Below are positions 26,862 through 34,440 of a DNA stretch of 62,922 nt, in pieces; the stretch's first letter is position 1; each line of letters begins with the position of its first letter. Source of the stretch: Oscillospiraceae bacterium (GTDB lineage Bacteria; Bacillota; Clostridia; Oscillospirales; Acutalibacteraceae); NCBI GenBank assembly GCA_015065605.1, contig SVPZ01000011.1, positions 1-62,922 on the forward strand. The letters run 5' to 3'. Below the pieces are notes generated by a model, which ran no database searches, was not told where the DNA came from, and saw only the letters and a list, made by a program, of their open reading frames with translations. Made by a program: the position numbers and the translations under genes.

Positions 26862-27272
26862 ATGTGTTATTTCCTTTATGGAGCAATCAACGACGGAATC
26901 AATAAAGATGATTATGAAAAAATAACAAAAGATGCTGAATATCATTTTAATTCTGGCGATGTTAATTCTGTAAACAAATGCGTTGCAATCTGCGACGATA
27001 GTTATAGAATTACACTTAATCATTGTGATTGTAATACTGCTATAGGACAAAAACATACTAACAAAAAAGAATTAGAAGAGATTAGAGATCTACTCTTAAA
27101 TTTACAAAATGTTAGAGGAATTAAATATGTTTTAATAAGTAAGAATTGGTGGAAAGAAACCAATAACAAACAAGAAACCGTTCATATTCAAGATATAGAT
27201 ATTCTGCATTTTCTTGCAAATATGGAAGATAACTGTCTATATAAATTAGAACTGTATAAAAAATATTATTAA
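26862..27272 (+). CDS. Hypothetical cargo protein of the inverted-repeat element
   Basis: A 136-residue soluble protein beginning MCYFLYGAINDGINKDDY, with several cysteines (NKCVAICDD, HCDCNTAIG), a Lys/Glu-rich helical middle (KELEEIRDLLLNLQNV) and an aromatic C-terminal tail. No family recognised and no membrane segment seen. AGAGGTG lies before the ATG and a consensus promoter precedes it, so it should be expressed. Its codons are far more A/T-rich than those of nifJ and most neighbours, suggesting arrival with the element. Could be a small defence, toxin or regulatory protein, but nothing in the sequence decides this. Confidence 0.7.
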   Translation: MCYFLYGAINDGINKDDYEKITKDAEYHFNSGDVNSVNKCVAICDDSYRITLNHCDCNTAIGQKHTNKKELEEIRDLLLNLQNVRGIKYVLISKNWWKETNNKQETVHIQDIDILHFLANMEDNCLYKLELYKKYY

Positions 27273-27363
27273 AAGAATAATTCTCGTTATTTGATTGCGT
27301 AGCGTAATGGCTGTGTAATTTTTGCTAATTCCTTAGCTAGATAAAAGGGTTTTAGGTTCTCCT

Positions 27364-27401
27364 AACAAGTGACATTTGGGTGCCCAAATGTCCTGCTTGT
27401 T
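27364..27401. repeat. Nested inverted repeat inside the element
   Basis: aacaag...acatttggg-tg-cccaaatgt...cttgtt: an inner 9-bp arm pair around a 2-base centre within an outer 6-bp pair. Confidence 0.7.
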
Positions 27402-27420
27402 ACGGTATAAGACAAAATTA

Positions 27421-27452
27421 AAAGGAAGCACGAATTTCGTGCTTCCTTTTTT
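27421..27452. terminator. Terminator at the right side of the element
   Basis: aaaggaagcacg-aattt-cgtgcttccttt followed by a T-run, with A-rich sequence on the other side, so it could act in both directions. Confidence 0.8.
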
Positions 27453-27484
27453 ACTGTCCTTAAGAGTACAACCCTTATCCGACC

Positions 27485-28276
27485 TCATTTTTTTATGTCC
27501 TCAATGTATTGTCTTGGCGATTTTCCCGTTACCGATTTGAATACGCTCGAAAAATAAAAGGGGTCTTTGTATCCTGAAAGCAATGCTACGTTCTTTATAG
27601 CTGTTACACCTTGCTCAATAAGAAAAACGGCATTTTGTATTCTTACATTTGTGAGATAGCTTGAAAAAGTAACACCCATATTATCTTTAAAAACTCGCGA
27701 AATGTATTTGCTGTTGTATCCAAGCTTGTCGGCAACCGTTTGCAGGTTTAATTCGACGTCTGTATAATTGTCGTCAATTATTTTTGTAATAGAATTAATA
27801 AGTAAAGATTCATCACTCGGATTTGACGGCGCCATTTCACCGAGAGTATATAGCAAAACAGCTTCACTGATAAGGTCCAAATTGCGTTCTCCTGCCTTAA
27901 TAATTGCGTTTTGCCAAAATGAAATTATTCCTTCGTGTCCGTCAAATACACAGTTTTTAACCGAAACTCCAAAACGTGTAAATAACTCGTCACTTCTTTT
28001 GCCGTTAAAGGTGATGTACATATATTTTAGTGAGTCGGTGCTCTCTATAGTGTATGGAATTTTTTGAAAGGTATAAAAAATTTTGCCGGAAGTCAGTTTG
28101 TAGGAAAATCCGTTTATTGTCAAATTACCCTTGCCGTTTATTACCAAATATATACTATTGTTTTCAGGGAAGGTGTTTGTAAACGTTTTTTCCGACTTTT
28201 CAAACACAAAGTTTTTTGTATAAATATTGTCTTCGTTTATTTTACTTATGAATTTGCAGATGTTATTAGTACTCAT
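27485..28276 (-). CDS. AraC-family transcriptional regulator
   Basis: A 263-residue regulator: N-terminal cupin-like sensing domain (about 1-150, including NSIYLVINGKGNLTINGFSY) and a C-terminal double helix-turn-helix (LQTVADKLGYNSKYISRVFK and VALLSGYKDPFYFSSVFK, ending TGKSPRQYIE). Members with this layout usually sense sugars. It is divergent from a Gfo/Idh/MocA oxidoreductase gene, its likely target. The stop codon TGA lies inside the terminal repeat of the adjacent element, so insertion may have supplied the last bases of the gene. Confidence 0.88.
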   Translation of the reverse strand: MSTNNICKFISKINEDNIYTKNFVFEKSEKTFTNTFPENNSIYLVINGKGNLTINGFSYKLTSGKIFYTFQKIPYTIESTDSLKYMYITFNGKRSDELFTRFGVSVKNCVFDGHEGIISFWQNAIIKAGERNLDLISEAVLLYTLGEMAPSNPSDESLLINSITKIIDDNYTDVELNLQTVADKLGYNSKYISRVFKDNMGVTFSSYLTNVRIQNAVFLIEQGVTAIKNVALLSGYKDPFYFSSVFKSVTGKSPRQYIEDIKK

Positions 28277-28428
28277 ATTATCACCACTGTTATTTTAACT
28301 GATATTTATATATAGTTCAATATAAAAGTGGAAATAATATATGTTTAAGTTGAAAAAATCCATTTATTGTTTGGTTTTATTATGTTAAAATTTATTTACA
28401 AAGTAATTTTATCGGGAGGTAATGTATT

Positions 28429-29682
28429 TTGAAAAAGATTAGAATCGGTATTTTCGGATATTGTCGCGGTGCTTCTTACGTTGACAGTTTTTTGCAGAAT
28501 AACGCTGATATAGTGGCGGTTTGCGATAAACGTAAGGACAGACTTGCAAGCGCAAAGAAAAAATTAGGTGACGGTTTAGCTTGCTATGAAAATTTTGACG
28601 ATTTTATCGAGCACGGACTTGATGCGGTTTTTATTGCTAATTATTTTCACGAGCATACCGAATATATAATTAAATGTCTTGAAAGAAATATTCACGCACT
28701 TAGCGAATGTGTATCTAATGCAACTATGGCAGAAGGAGTTAAACTTGTTGAAGCGGCTGAAAAGAGTAAAGCCTTTTTTATGCTTGCTGAAAACTATCCC
28801 TATATGCTCTTTAATCAAGAAATGAAGAAGGTTTATGACGGCGGAACTCTTGGTAAATGTCTTTTTGCCGAGGGTGAATATAATCATGCCGGTAATCCTT
28901 ACGGCTCAAACTCTGATGCTTGGAATAATATGCGTTATCTTTATGATAGTGATAAGCATTGGAGATGTTATTTACCGCGTACCTACTACGTTACACATTC
29001 GTTAGCGCCTATAATGTACGCTACGGGAGCAAAACCCGTCAGAGTAACCGCTATGCCTGTTTGGTCACCGTTGCCCGCAGATTGCGACAGAGCATCCAGA
29101 GTAGGAGAAAAAGCGGCTATAATCACAACTCTTAATGATGATGATTCTGTTTTTAAATTTGTCGGACATGCTTCCTTTGGCGCAAGTGATAATTCCTATA
29201 GACTTTGTTGCGAAAAGGGTCAAATCGAAAACGTACGCGGCAGCGGCGGTAAAATTATGCTTCGCTATAACGAATGGAATATTCCAAAGGATAAAGAAGG
29301 TGTAAATTATTATAAACCCGAATGGGAGGGAGAGGACGCCGAACTTATTAAAAAAGCAGGACACGGCGGCGGTGATTTTTGCGTTGCAAAGGAATTTTTA
29401 AACTGTATTCGTGAAAACAGACAACCTGATTTTGATATTTTTTTTGCAACACGTATGTCAAGTGTTGCCATTCTCGGTCACAGAAGCCTTATGGAGTTTG
29501 GTACCCCTTATGATATTCCTGATTTTAGTAAAAAAGAGGATAGAGATAAATACAGAAACGATACTCTTTCTCCTTTTTACTATTCCGATGGCAGAGAACC
29601 TACCTATCCTTGTACTTCAAAAAAAGATTATGCGCCCACTCAACAACAAATTGATAACTTTAATAAAATTATAAAAGGTTAA
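28429..29682 (+). CDS. Gfo/Idh/MocA-family oxidoreductase
   Basis: A 417-residue NAD(P)-dependent sugar or cyclitol oxidoreductase. The Rossmann start KKIRIGIFGYCRGASYV carries the dinucleotide loop; DAVFIANYFHEHTEYIIKCLE and HALSECVSN occupy the positions of the family H-x-x-x and E-K-P motifs, with the Lys replaced. The rest is the C-terminal alpha/beta substrate domain. TTG start at 28429 is chosen because GGGAGG lies 9 nt upstream. Divergent from the AraC regulator. Substrate unknown. Confidence 0.87.
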   Translation: MKKIRIGIFGYCRGASYVDSFLQNNADIVAVCDKRKDRLASAKKKLGDGLACYENFDDFIEHGLDAVFIANYFHEHTEYIIKCLERNIHALSECVSNATMAEGVKLVEAAEKSKAFFMLAENYPYMLFNQEMKKVYDGGTLGKCLFAEGEYNHAGNPYGSNSDAWNNMRYLYDSDKHWRCYLPRTYYVTHSLAPIMYATGAKPVRVTAMPVWSPLPADCDRASRVGEKAAIITTLNDDDSVFKFVGHASFGASDNSYRLCCEKGQIENVRGSGGKIMLRYNEWNIPKDKEGVNYYKPEWEGEDAELIKKAGHGGGDFCVAKEFLNCIRENRQPDFDIFFATRMSSVAILGHRSLMEFGTPYDIPDFSKKEDRDKYRNDTLSPFYYSDGREPTYPCTSKKDYAPTQQQIDNFNKIIKG

Positions 29683-29724
29683 AAAATCACCCCAAGTATA
29701 AAAAATACTTGGGGTGATTTTATT
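29683..29724. terminator. Bidirectional terminator
   Basis: aaaatcaccccaagtat / atacttggggtgatttt, 17-bp stem, between the oxidoreductase and ung. Confidence 0.85.
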
Positions 29725-30391
29725 CTTCAATTTGCCAATCGATTGGAGTAAGACCGTTTTTTATAAGAAGTTCGTTTGTTTTTGAAAAATGTTTACGTCC
29801 GAAAAATCCGCGATAAGAGGAAAGGGGACTCGGATGGGGACAGGTTAATTTTATGTGTATGGGATTGGTTATAATTTGCGCCTTTTGTCTTGCGGGAGAA
29901 CCCCAAAGCAAAAATATTACGGGAGTTTCTTTTTTGTTTAATTCGCTTATAACTCTGTCAGTAAAGGTTTCCCAACCCATACCTTTGTGTGAGTTTGCTT
30001 GACCTCTTCTAACCGTTAATACGGTGTTTAGCATTAAAATTCCTTGCTCTGCCCATTTTGTGAGCTGACCGTGAGAAGGTATATTAAAGCCTATATCGTC
30101 GTGAAGTTCTTTGTAAATGTTAACAAGAGAGGGTGGGGGAGCAACACCCTTTAACACTGAAAAACAGAGTCCGTGTGCCTGATTAGGCTCGTGATAAGGG
30201 TCCTGACCCAAAATTACTACCTTTGTATCCTTAAAAGAAGAGGCTTTAAGGGCAGAAAAAATATTGTTCATATCGGGATAAACGGTATTGGTGCGGTATT
30301 CGTTTTTTAAAAATTCCCTGAGTTTTAAATAATAAGGCTTACTGAATTCGTCTGCTAATATTTCATCCCAATCATTACCTAATTGTACCAT
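29720..30391 (-). CDS. ung: Uracil-DNA glycosylase, family 1
   Basis: Excises uracil from DNA as the first step of base-excision repair. The 223-residue protein carries [12 protein letters not shown] with the catalytic Asp, [19 protein letters not shown] and the [16 protein letters not shown]-intercalation loop. ATG at 30391 is taken because AAGGAG lies 8 nt upstream; a GTG three codons earlier overlaps that site. Stands alone between a bidirectional terminator and degV. Confidence 0.95.
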   Translation of the reverse strand: MVQLGNDWDEILADEFSKPYYLKLREFLKNEYRTNTVYPDMNNIFSALKASSFKDTKVVILGQDPYHEPNQAHGLCFSVLKGVAPPPSLVNIYKELHDDIGFNIPSHGQLTKWAEQGILMLNTVLTVRRGQANSHKGMGWETFTDRVISELNKKETPVIFLLWGSPARQKAQIITNPIHIKLTCPHPSPLSSYRGFFGRKHFSKTNELLIKNGLTPIDWQIEE

Positions 30392-30572
30392 ACTTATCAC
30401 TCCTTTTCTTTATTTTACCATAATCGACCAAAAATCGCAATATAAAACAGGAATTCTACTGTGAGGAGAGTTGGCATTTTTAACGGTAGAACGGTCTTGC
30501 TTTGGTGTAGGTTGAATGATTTGTCGCACATAGAGTAAAATATTAGGGTAAAAAGCAAAAAGGAGTTTTTTT

Positions 30573-31460
30573 ATGAGCGATTTCATTCTTAGTGCCTGTT
30601 CAACAGCAGATATTTCTAAAGAACATTTTGAAAAAAGAAATATAAAATATACTTGTTACCATTATAATCTCGGTGGCACTGATTACATTGACGATTTGGG
30701 CGAAAGTGTTCCGTATAATGATTTTTATGCGCGAATGGTTGCAGGTGAAGATACCCGCACTTCACAAATTAACGTAGATGAATATATAAATTATTTCAGA
30801 GGTTTTTTGGAGAACGGCAAGGATGTGCTTCATCTTACTTTGTCTTCAGGACTTTCGGGTAGTTATAACTCGGCAAGAAACGCCGCAGAAATTTTAAAGG
30901 AAGAATTTCCCGACAGAAAACTGTACGTAGTGGATTCTTTAGGCGCTTCTTCGGGTTATGGACTTTTTATTGATAAACTTGCCGATTTAAGAGATGAAGG
31001 AAAAGATATTGATGAAATAAAAACTTGGGCAGAGGAGAAACGCCTTAATTTGCACTATTGGTTCTTCTCAACCGATCTTACCTTCTACGTTAAAGGCGGA
31101 AGGGTATCTAAGGTTTCGGGATTCTTCGGCGGAATGCTTGGAATTTGTCCCCTTCTTAATATGAATTATGAGGGCAGACTTGTAGCAAGAGAAAAAATCC
31201 GTTCCAAGAAAAAGGTTATAGCTACAATTGTAGATAAAATGGAAAAGCACTGCAAGGACGGTCTTGATTATAACGGTAAATGTTATATTTGTCATTCGGA
31301 CTGTATTGACGATGCAAAAGAGGTTAAAAGACTTGTTGAGGAACGTTTTAAGAAGCTCGACGGTGGAGCGGAAATCAACTGGATTGGCACTACTATAGGC
31401 AGTCATACCGGACCCGGCACAGTTGCACTTTTCTTCTGGGGCGATGAGCGTAAAGATTAA
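30573..31460 (+). CDS. DegV-family fatty-acid-binding protein
   Basis: A 295-residue EDD-fold protein. Family landmarks are the early SACSTADIS segment, TRTSQINVDEY with the Thr-Ser pair that holds the carboxylate, LTLSSGLSGSYNSARNA, DSLGASSGYG and a C-terminal GSHTGPGTVALFFWG. In Firmicutes, FakB-type DegV proteins present fatty acids to the kinase FakA; no fakA is nearby, so that role is only possible. AAAAGGAG lies before ATG. Confidence 0.88.
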   Translation: MSDFILSACSTADISKEHFEKRNIKYTCYHYNLGGTDYIDDLGESVPYNDFYARMVAGEDTRTSQINVDEYINYFRGFLENGKDVLHLTLSSGLSGSYNSARNAAEILKEEFPDRKLYVVDSLGASSGYGLFIDKLADLRDEGKDIDEIKTWAEEKRLNLHYWFFSTDLTFYVKGGRVSKVSGFFGGMLGICPLLNMNYEGRLVAREKIRSKKKVIATIVDKMEKHCKDGLDYNGKCYICHSDCIDDAKEVKRLVEERFKKLDGGAEINWIGTTIGSHTGPGTVALFFWGDERKD

Positions 31461-31463
31461 TTG

Positions 31464-31492
31464 TTGCAATTTTTTCCGAATTATAGTAAAAT
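31464..31492 (+). promoter_or_regulatory. Sigma-A promoter of the zinc-ribbon gene
   Basis: TTGCAA, 17-nt spacer, TAAAAT. Confidence 0.6.
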
Positions 31493-31537
31493 ATATATAG
31501 CTTAAAGCTAATCTTTCATAAAGAGAGGGTTTATATT

Positions 31538-31999
31538 ATGATTTGTAAAAATTGCGGAATTGAAATTAGTGATGACAGTAAGTTTTGCGTAGGCTGCGGA
31601 ATTGCTATTGAACAGCCTGTTGAAAAAGCTGAACCTGAGGTTGTAGCTGCTCCCGTAGTAGAAGCAGAACCCGTTGTTGCTCAGCCCCTTTATCAGCAAC
31701 CCGTTTATGCAGAACCTGCTAAAAAAGAAATTACCGAAGATGATCTTCCCGATCACTTAAAGCCAATGGGCGCTTGGAGTTATTTCGGTCTTCAACTTCT
31801 TTTTGCTATTCCTATTGTTGGTTTTGTTTTCCTTATCGTTTTCTCTTTCTCAAGAGGAAATCTTAACCGCAGAAGCTTTGCTCGTTCTTATTGGTGTGCC
31901 GCTTTGGTAGGCGTTGCAGTTTTCGTTATTTTCATGCTCTTTGCATTGGTATTGGGATTTAGCGCAGTTGATTTCGTTGATGAATTCAGATATTATTAA
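31538..31999 (+). CDS. Zinc-ribbon membrane protein
   Basis: A 153-residue protein. The first 22 residues are a zinc ribbon (CKNCGIEISDDSKFCVGCG); residues 28-65 form a Glu/Pro/Val/Ala-rich linker; two membrane helices follow (about 80-105 and 115-145). Proteins of this zinc-ribbon plus two-helix design are common in Clostridia and uncharacterised. GAGAGGG lies upstream of ATG. Own promoter and terminator, so monocistronic. Confidence 0.8.
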   Translation: MICKNCGIEISDDSKFCVGCGIAIEQPVEKAEPEVVAAPVVEAEPVVAQPLYQQPVYAEPAKKEITEDDLPDHLKPMGAWSYFGLQLLFAIPIVGFVFLIVFSFSRGNLNRRSFARSYWCAALVGVAVFVIFMLFALVLGFSAVDFVDEFRYY

Positions 32000-32008
32000 T
32001 TGATTTAT

Positions 32009-32050
32009 AAAAGAAAAATGCCTTAGGGTTTCCTAAGGCATTTTTCTTTT
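32009..32050. terminator. Bidirectional terminator
   Basis: aaaagaaaaatgccttagg-gttt-cctaaggcatttttctttt, 19-bp perfect stem. Confidence 0.9.
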
Positions 32051-32062
32051 ATTAACGTCAGT

Positions 32063-34024
32063 TTATGCATTTTTAATCCAAACGGCTGCTTTGTTTTCTT
32101 CGTCGAGCATTTTTCCTGCGCTTGCATAATCGCAAAGCTTCATATAGCCGTCCTGAGTTTTTACCTTGATGGTAGAAATTGTATCAAAGTCTGCGTTGTC
32201 TTTCTCGTATGCTACAATTCCGTTTTCGTCAACAATTTTTGCGGCAACGCTCATATCGTAGCCAAAACGTGAATCCTGTGCAAACATAAGAGGGCCTTTT
32301 TGAAGCGCGATATTGTTTTTGGCTTTGGGGTCTTCTTCGTCGTAAGTAGGCACTGTGATACTGTTATCACCCCATATTACCTTGTTCATAAGAACTTGGC
32401 TGCCGTAAGGAATAGGTTTAATAACGGTAAGAGGCATATCGAATATGAGTTCGATTATTTCGGTTTCTTCTTTACACAAAACTGTATTATAACCTGAAAT
32501 AACGTCGATTTCTTTGCCGTTTTTAATAATCTTTGTGTCAGCGCTAAAGGAAGGATTACGAAGTTTTAATTCAAATTCCTGTTTTTCGGGGTTTTTAACC
32601 GTTACTTTAACGTGATTTTCGGCAGGGTAGTTAGTTTCGATATTAAACTCTACTATACTGCCGTTTGCAGTATGGGTTTGAATATTACCTGAAAGATAAA
32701 GATTGATAGCAAATCCGTTCTCGCTTGTCATAAAGGCGGTTTTGTGAACGCTTCCTATACCTGCGCCCGCAATACAAACACAACAACCGTAGTAGGTGTT
32801 ATTTTTCATAATTCTTAATCCGCCGATGTTACCGCCACGGGTACCCGCGGTTAAGGGACTGTAACTCGTAAACGGTAATGCAACCTGAATGATAGCGGGG
32901 TTTCTTTCGCACATTTTTGATAAATCTTTGTATTCAGCAATCCTTTGTTCAAAGTTTACCGAGCCTAAGAATCCGTTATAATAAGCGGTTTCATATGCAT
33001 CAATATATTTTGGATCAGCGGTTAAAAGATTTAACTGCATAAAGAACTTCATAAGAGTTACTGTTACACAGGTTTCTTGCATAATGTAGTGATTAGTGGT
33101 GTTGGCCTGACGAACTTTGGAGTGGTCGAAAAGTTCGTGGGTACAACCTGCAGAACCGATAACGGTGAATTCATCCTCTAAGATTAAATCTGCATAGTTT
33201 AATATTGCAGTTTTATACCATTCTTCGCCCGTTACTCTATAAAGTTCCAAAAGACCTTCAAAGCAAGAAGTCATTTCATACGCTTTGGTTACGGGGTACT
33301 GATGAAGTTTTAATTTTTTATTTAACGCTAACTGAAAGATATTTTCTGCCCAAGAAGCACCTTCGTTAGCTATATACTGAGCAAACTCTAAATATTTCTT
33401 TTCGCCTGTGATGTTATAAAGACGAACGATAGGCTCCAAAAGGGAAGAAGAGTTAAGACCGTACCAATGCTTCGTAGCGCGGGTAATAGGGAGTTTTCCT
33501 TCATTAAGTCTGCCGATTTTTGAAATAAGGTAGTCAACCTGACGGCACATAGAGGTAATAACTTCTTTTTCAAGTTCTTTATCCTCGTTGATTTCAAGGA
33601 AATACTGCATACCGAGAAGTACGTATTTTCTGCTCCAAATATCCCAAGCTCTGAATTCTTTGGATACGGCATATGTAGAAATTCTGCCTCTTTCGTCTTG
33701 TTTGGTTAAAATATGACGAACGGTACTAGTCAACGCTTCAAGAAGTTTTGCATTTTTTGTATATGAATATACGAAACAGCCGCCACGCATCATTTTGCCC
33801 CAATATTCACCGCGCCAACCATCGTCATCACCATCGGTTTGCTCGGAGAACTGTTCGGCAAAGTTATACCATAAATCAGTTTTTAAAAGCTGATAATCTT
33901 CAGTAAATTTCATTGTTTTATCGGTTATTTCGTTAAATTTAAAATCGTTTTTATAGTCGATAAAAAACTTGTCGGTTTTTAGTCTTGGAAAATTTGCGGT
34001 ATTTTCATTATAAAGATTTAACAT
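32063..34024 (-). CDS. GH127-like glycoside hydrolase, copy 1
   Basis: A 653-residue (alpha/alpha)6-barrel protein of the DUF1680/GH127 superfamily, whose best-known members are beta-L-arabinofuranosidases with a Zn-bound Cys nucleophile. The Zn and nucleophile positions appear kept: QETC (Glu317, Cys319) in the helix MQETCVTVTLMKFFMQL, and GCC (Cys414, Cys415). AYYNGFLGSVN also fits the family. A C-terminal beta-sandwich follows. No signal peptide, so cytoplasmic. AGGAGG before ATG; own promoter. Same length as copy 2 at 34441, roughly three-quarters identical. Substrate uncertain. Confidence 0.75.
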   Translation of the reverse strand: MLNLYNENTANFPRLKTDKFFIDYKNDFKFNEITDKTMKFTEDYQLLKTDLWYNFAEQFSEQTDGDDDGWRGEYWGKMMRGGCFVYSYTKNAKLLEALTSTVRHILTKQDERGRISTYAVSKEFRAWDIWSRKYVLLGMQYFLEINEDKELEKEVITSMCRQVDYLISKIGRLNEGKLPITRATKHWYGLNSSSLLEPIVRLYNITGEKKYLEFAQYIANEGASWAENIFQLALNKKLKLHQYPVTKAYEMTSCFEGLLELYRVTGEEWYKTAILNYADLILEDEFTVIGSAGCTHELFDHSKVRQANTTNHYIMQETCVTVTLMKFFMQLNLLTADPKYIDAYETAYYNGFLGSVNFEQRIAEYKDLSKMCERNPAIIQVALPFTSYSPLTAGTRGGNIGGLRIMKNNTYYGCCVCIAGAGIGSVHKTAFMTSENGFAINLYLSGNIQTHTANGSIVEFNIETNYPAENHVKVTVKNPEKQEFELKLRNPSFSADTKIIKNGKEIDVISGYNTVLCKEETEIIELIFDMPLTVIKPIPYGSQVLMNKVIWGDNSITVPTYDEEDPKAKNNIALQKGPLMFAQDSRFGYDMSVAAKIVDENGIVAYEKDNADFDTISTIKVKTQDGYMKLCDYASAGKMLDEENKAAVWIKNA

Positions 34025-34053
34025 AAGAAAAACCTCCTTTTACTTTTTGTTTC

Positions 34054-34082
34054 ATTATACGATACCAAGGTGAAAAAATCAA
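34054..34082 (-). promoter_or_regulatory. Sigma-A promoter of GH127-like copy 1
   Basis: Minus-strand TTGATT, 17-nt spacer, TATAAT. Confidence 0.65.
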
Positions 34083-34121
34083 TGTAAAATAAACAATTTA
34101 GAATGTAAAAAACGATAAATT

Positions 34122-34427
34122 AAAAACGCTTCTTTTCGGGAGTTGTTCTTAGGGACAAATAGGTTTTTCAGATAAATTTGTACGCTTTCTTGTTTTGAAA
34201 ACTTGTAAGACACAAAGTATTACTGCGTTTTCGCAACTTCAAAATCGAAACATATTTATTCTTACAAAACTGCTTGCACCTAAAAAAGATAAATTTTTAG
34301 TGGAATAAAAGGCGAAAAACCGTGGTAATGCTGACGCATACCACGGCTTTTTAACACATTAGAACGCAAAAATTTGCTTTTTTAGGCATTTTATCCCTAA
34401 GAACAACTCCCGTTTCGAGGCGTTTTA
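34122..34427. mobile_element. MITE-like element, ~306 bp
   Basis: Terminal inverted repeats of about 34 bp with a perfect 19-bp core (cgggagttgttcttaggga at 34137-34155, complement at 34394-34412). The interior is AT-rich with no open frame of note and holds a hairpin, ccgtggta/taccacgg (34320-34346), flanked by A- and T-runs, which would terminate transcription. It lies between the two GH127-like paralogues, 14 bp from the end of copy 2. No clear target duplication is visible. Confidence 0.65.
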
Positions 34428-34440
34428 TGTGAGATATACG

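Larger units (their letters stand above)
26596..27494. mobile_element. Inverted-repeat-bounded ~900-bp element carrying one gene
   Basis: Both ends carry the same ~39-bp sequence in inverted orientation: left 26596-26634 and right 27456-27494, sharing AAAATGAGGTCGGAT, then GTTGTAC and TAAGGA blocks with a few mismatches. Inside are a hairpin array, a sigma-A promoter, an AT-rich gene, a long nested inverted repeat and a strong terminator. No transposase is present, so it would be non-autonomous, moved by an enzyme acting in trans. The right end overlaps the stop codon of the AraC gene. Classification as a mobile element is inferred from the terminal repeats. Confidence 0.65.

Noticed and set aside
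30480-30540. Possible peptide-coding remnant upstream of degV
   Set aside because: Open stretch is about 20 codons, with no recognisable family or start context; chance cannot be excluded.
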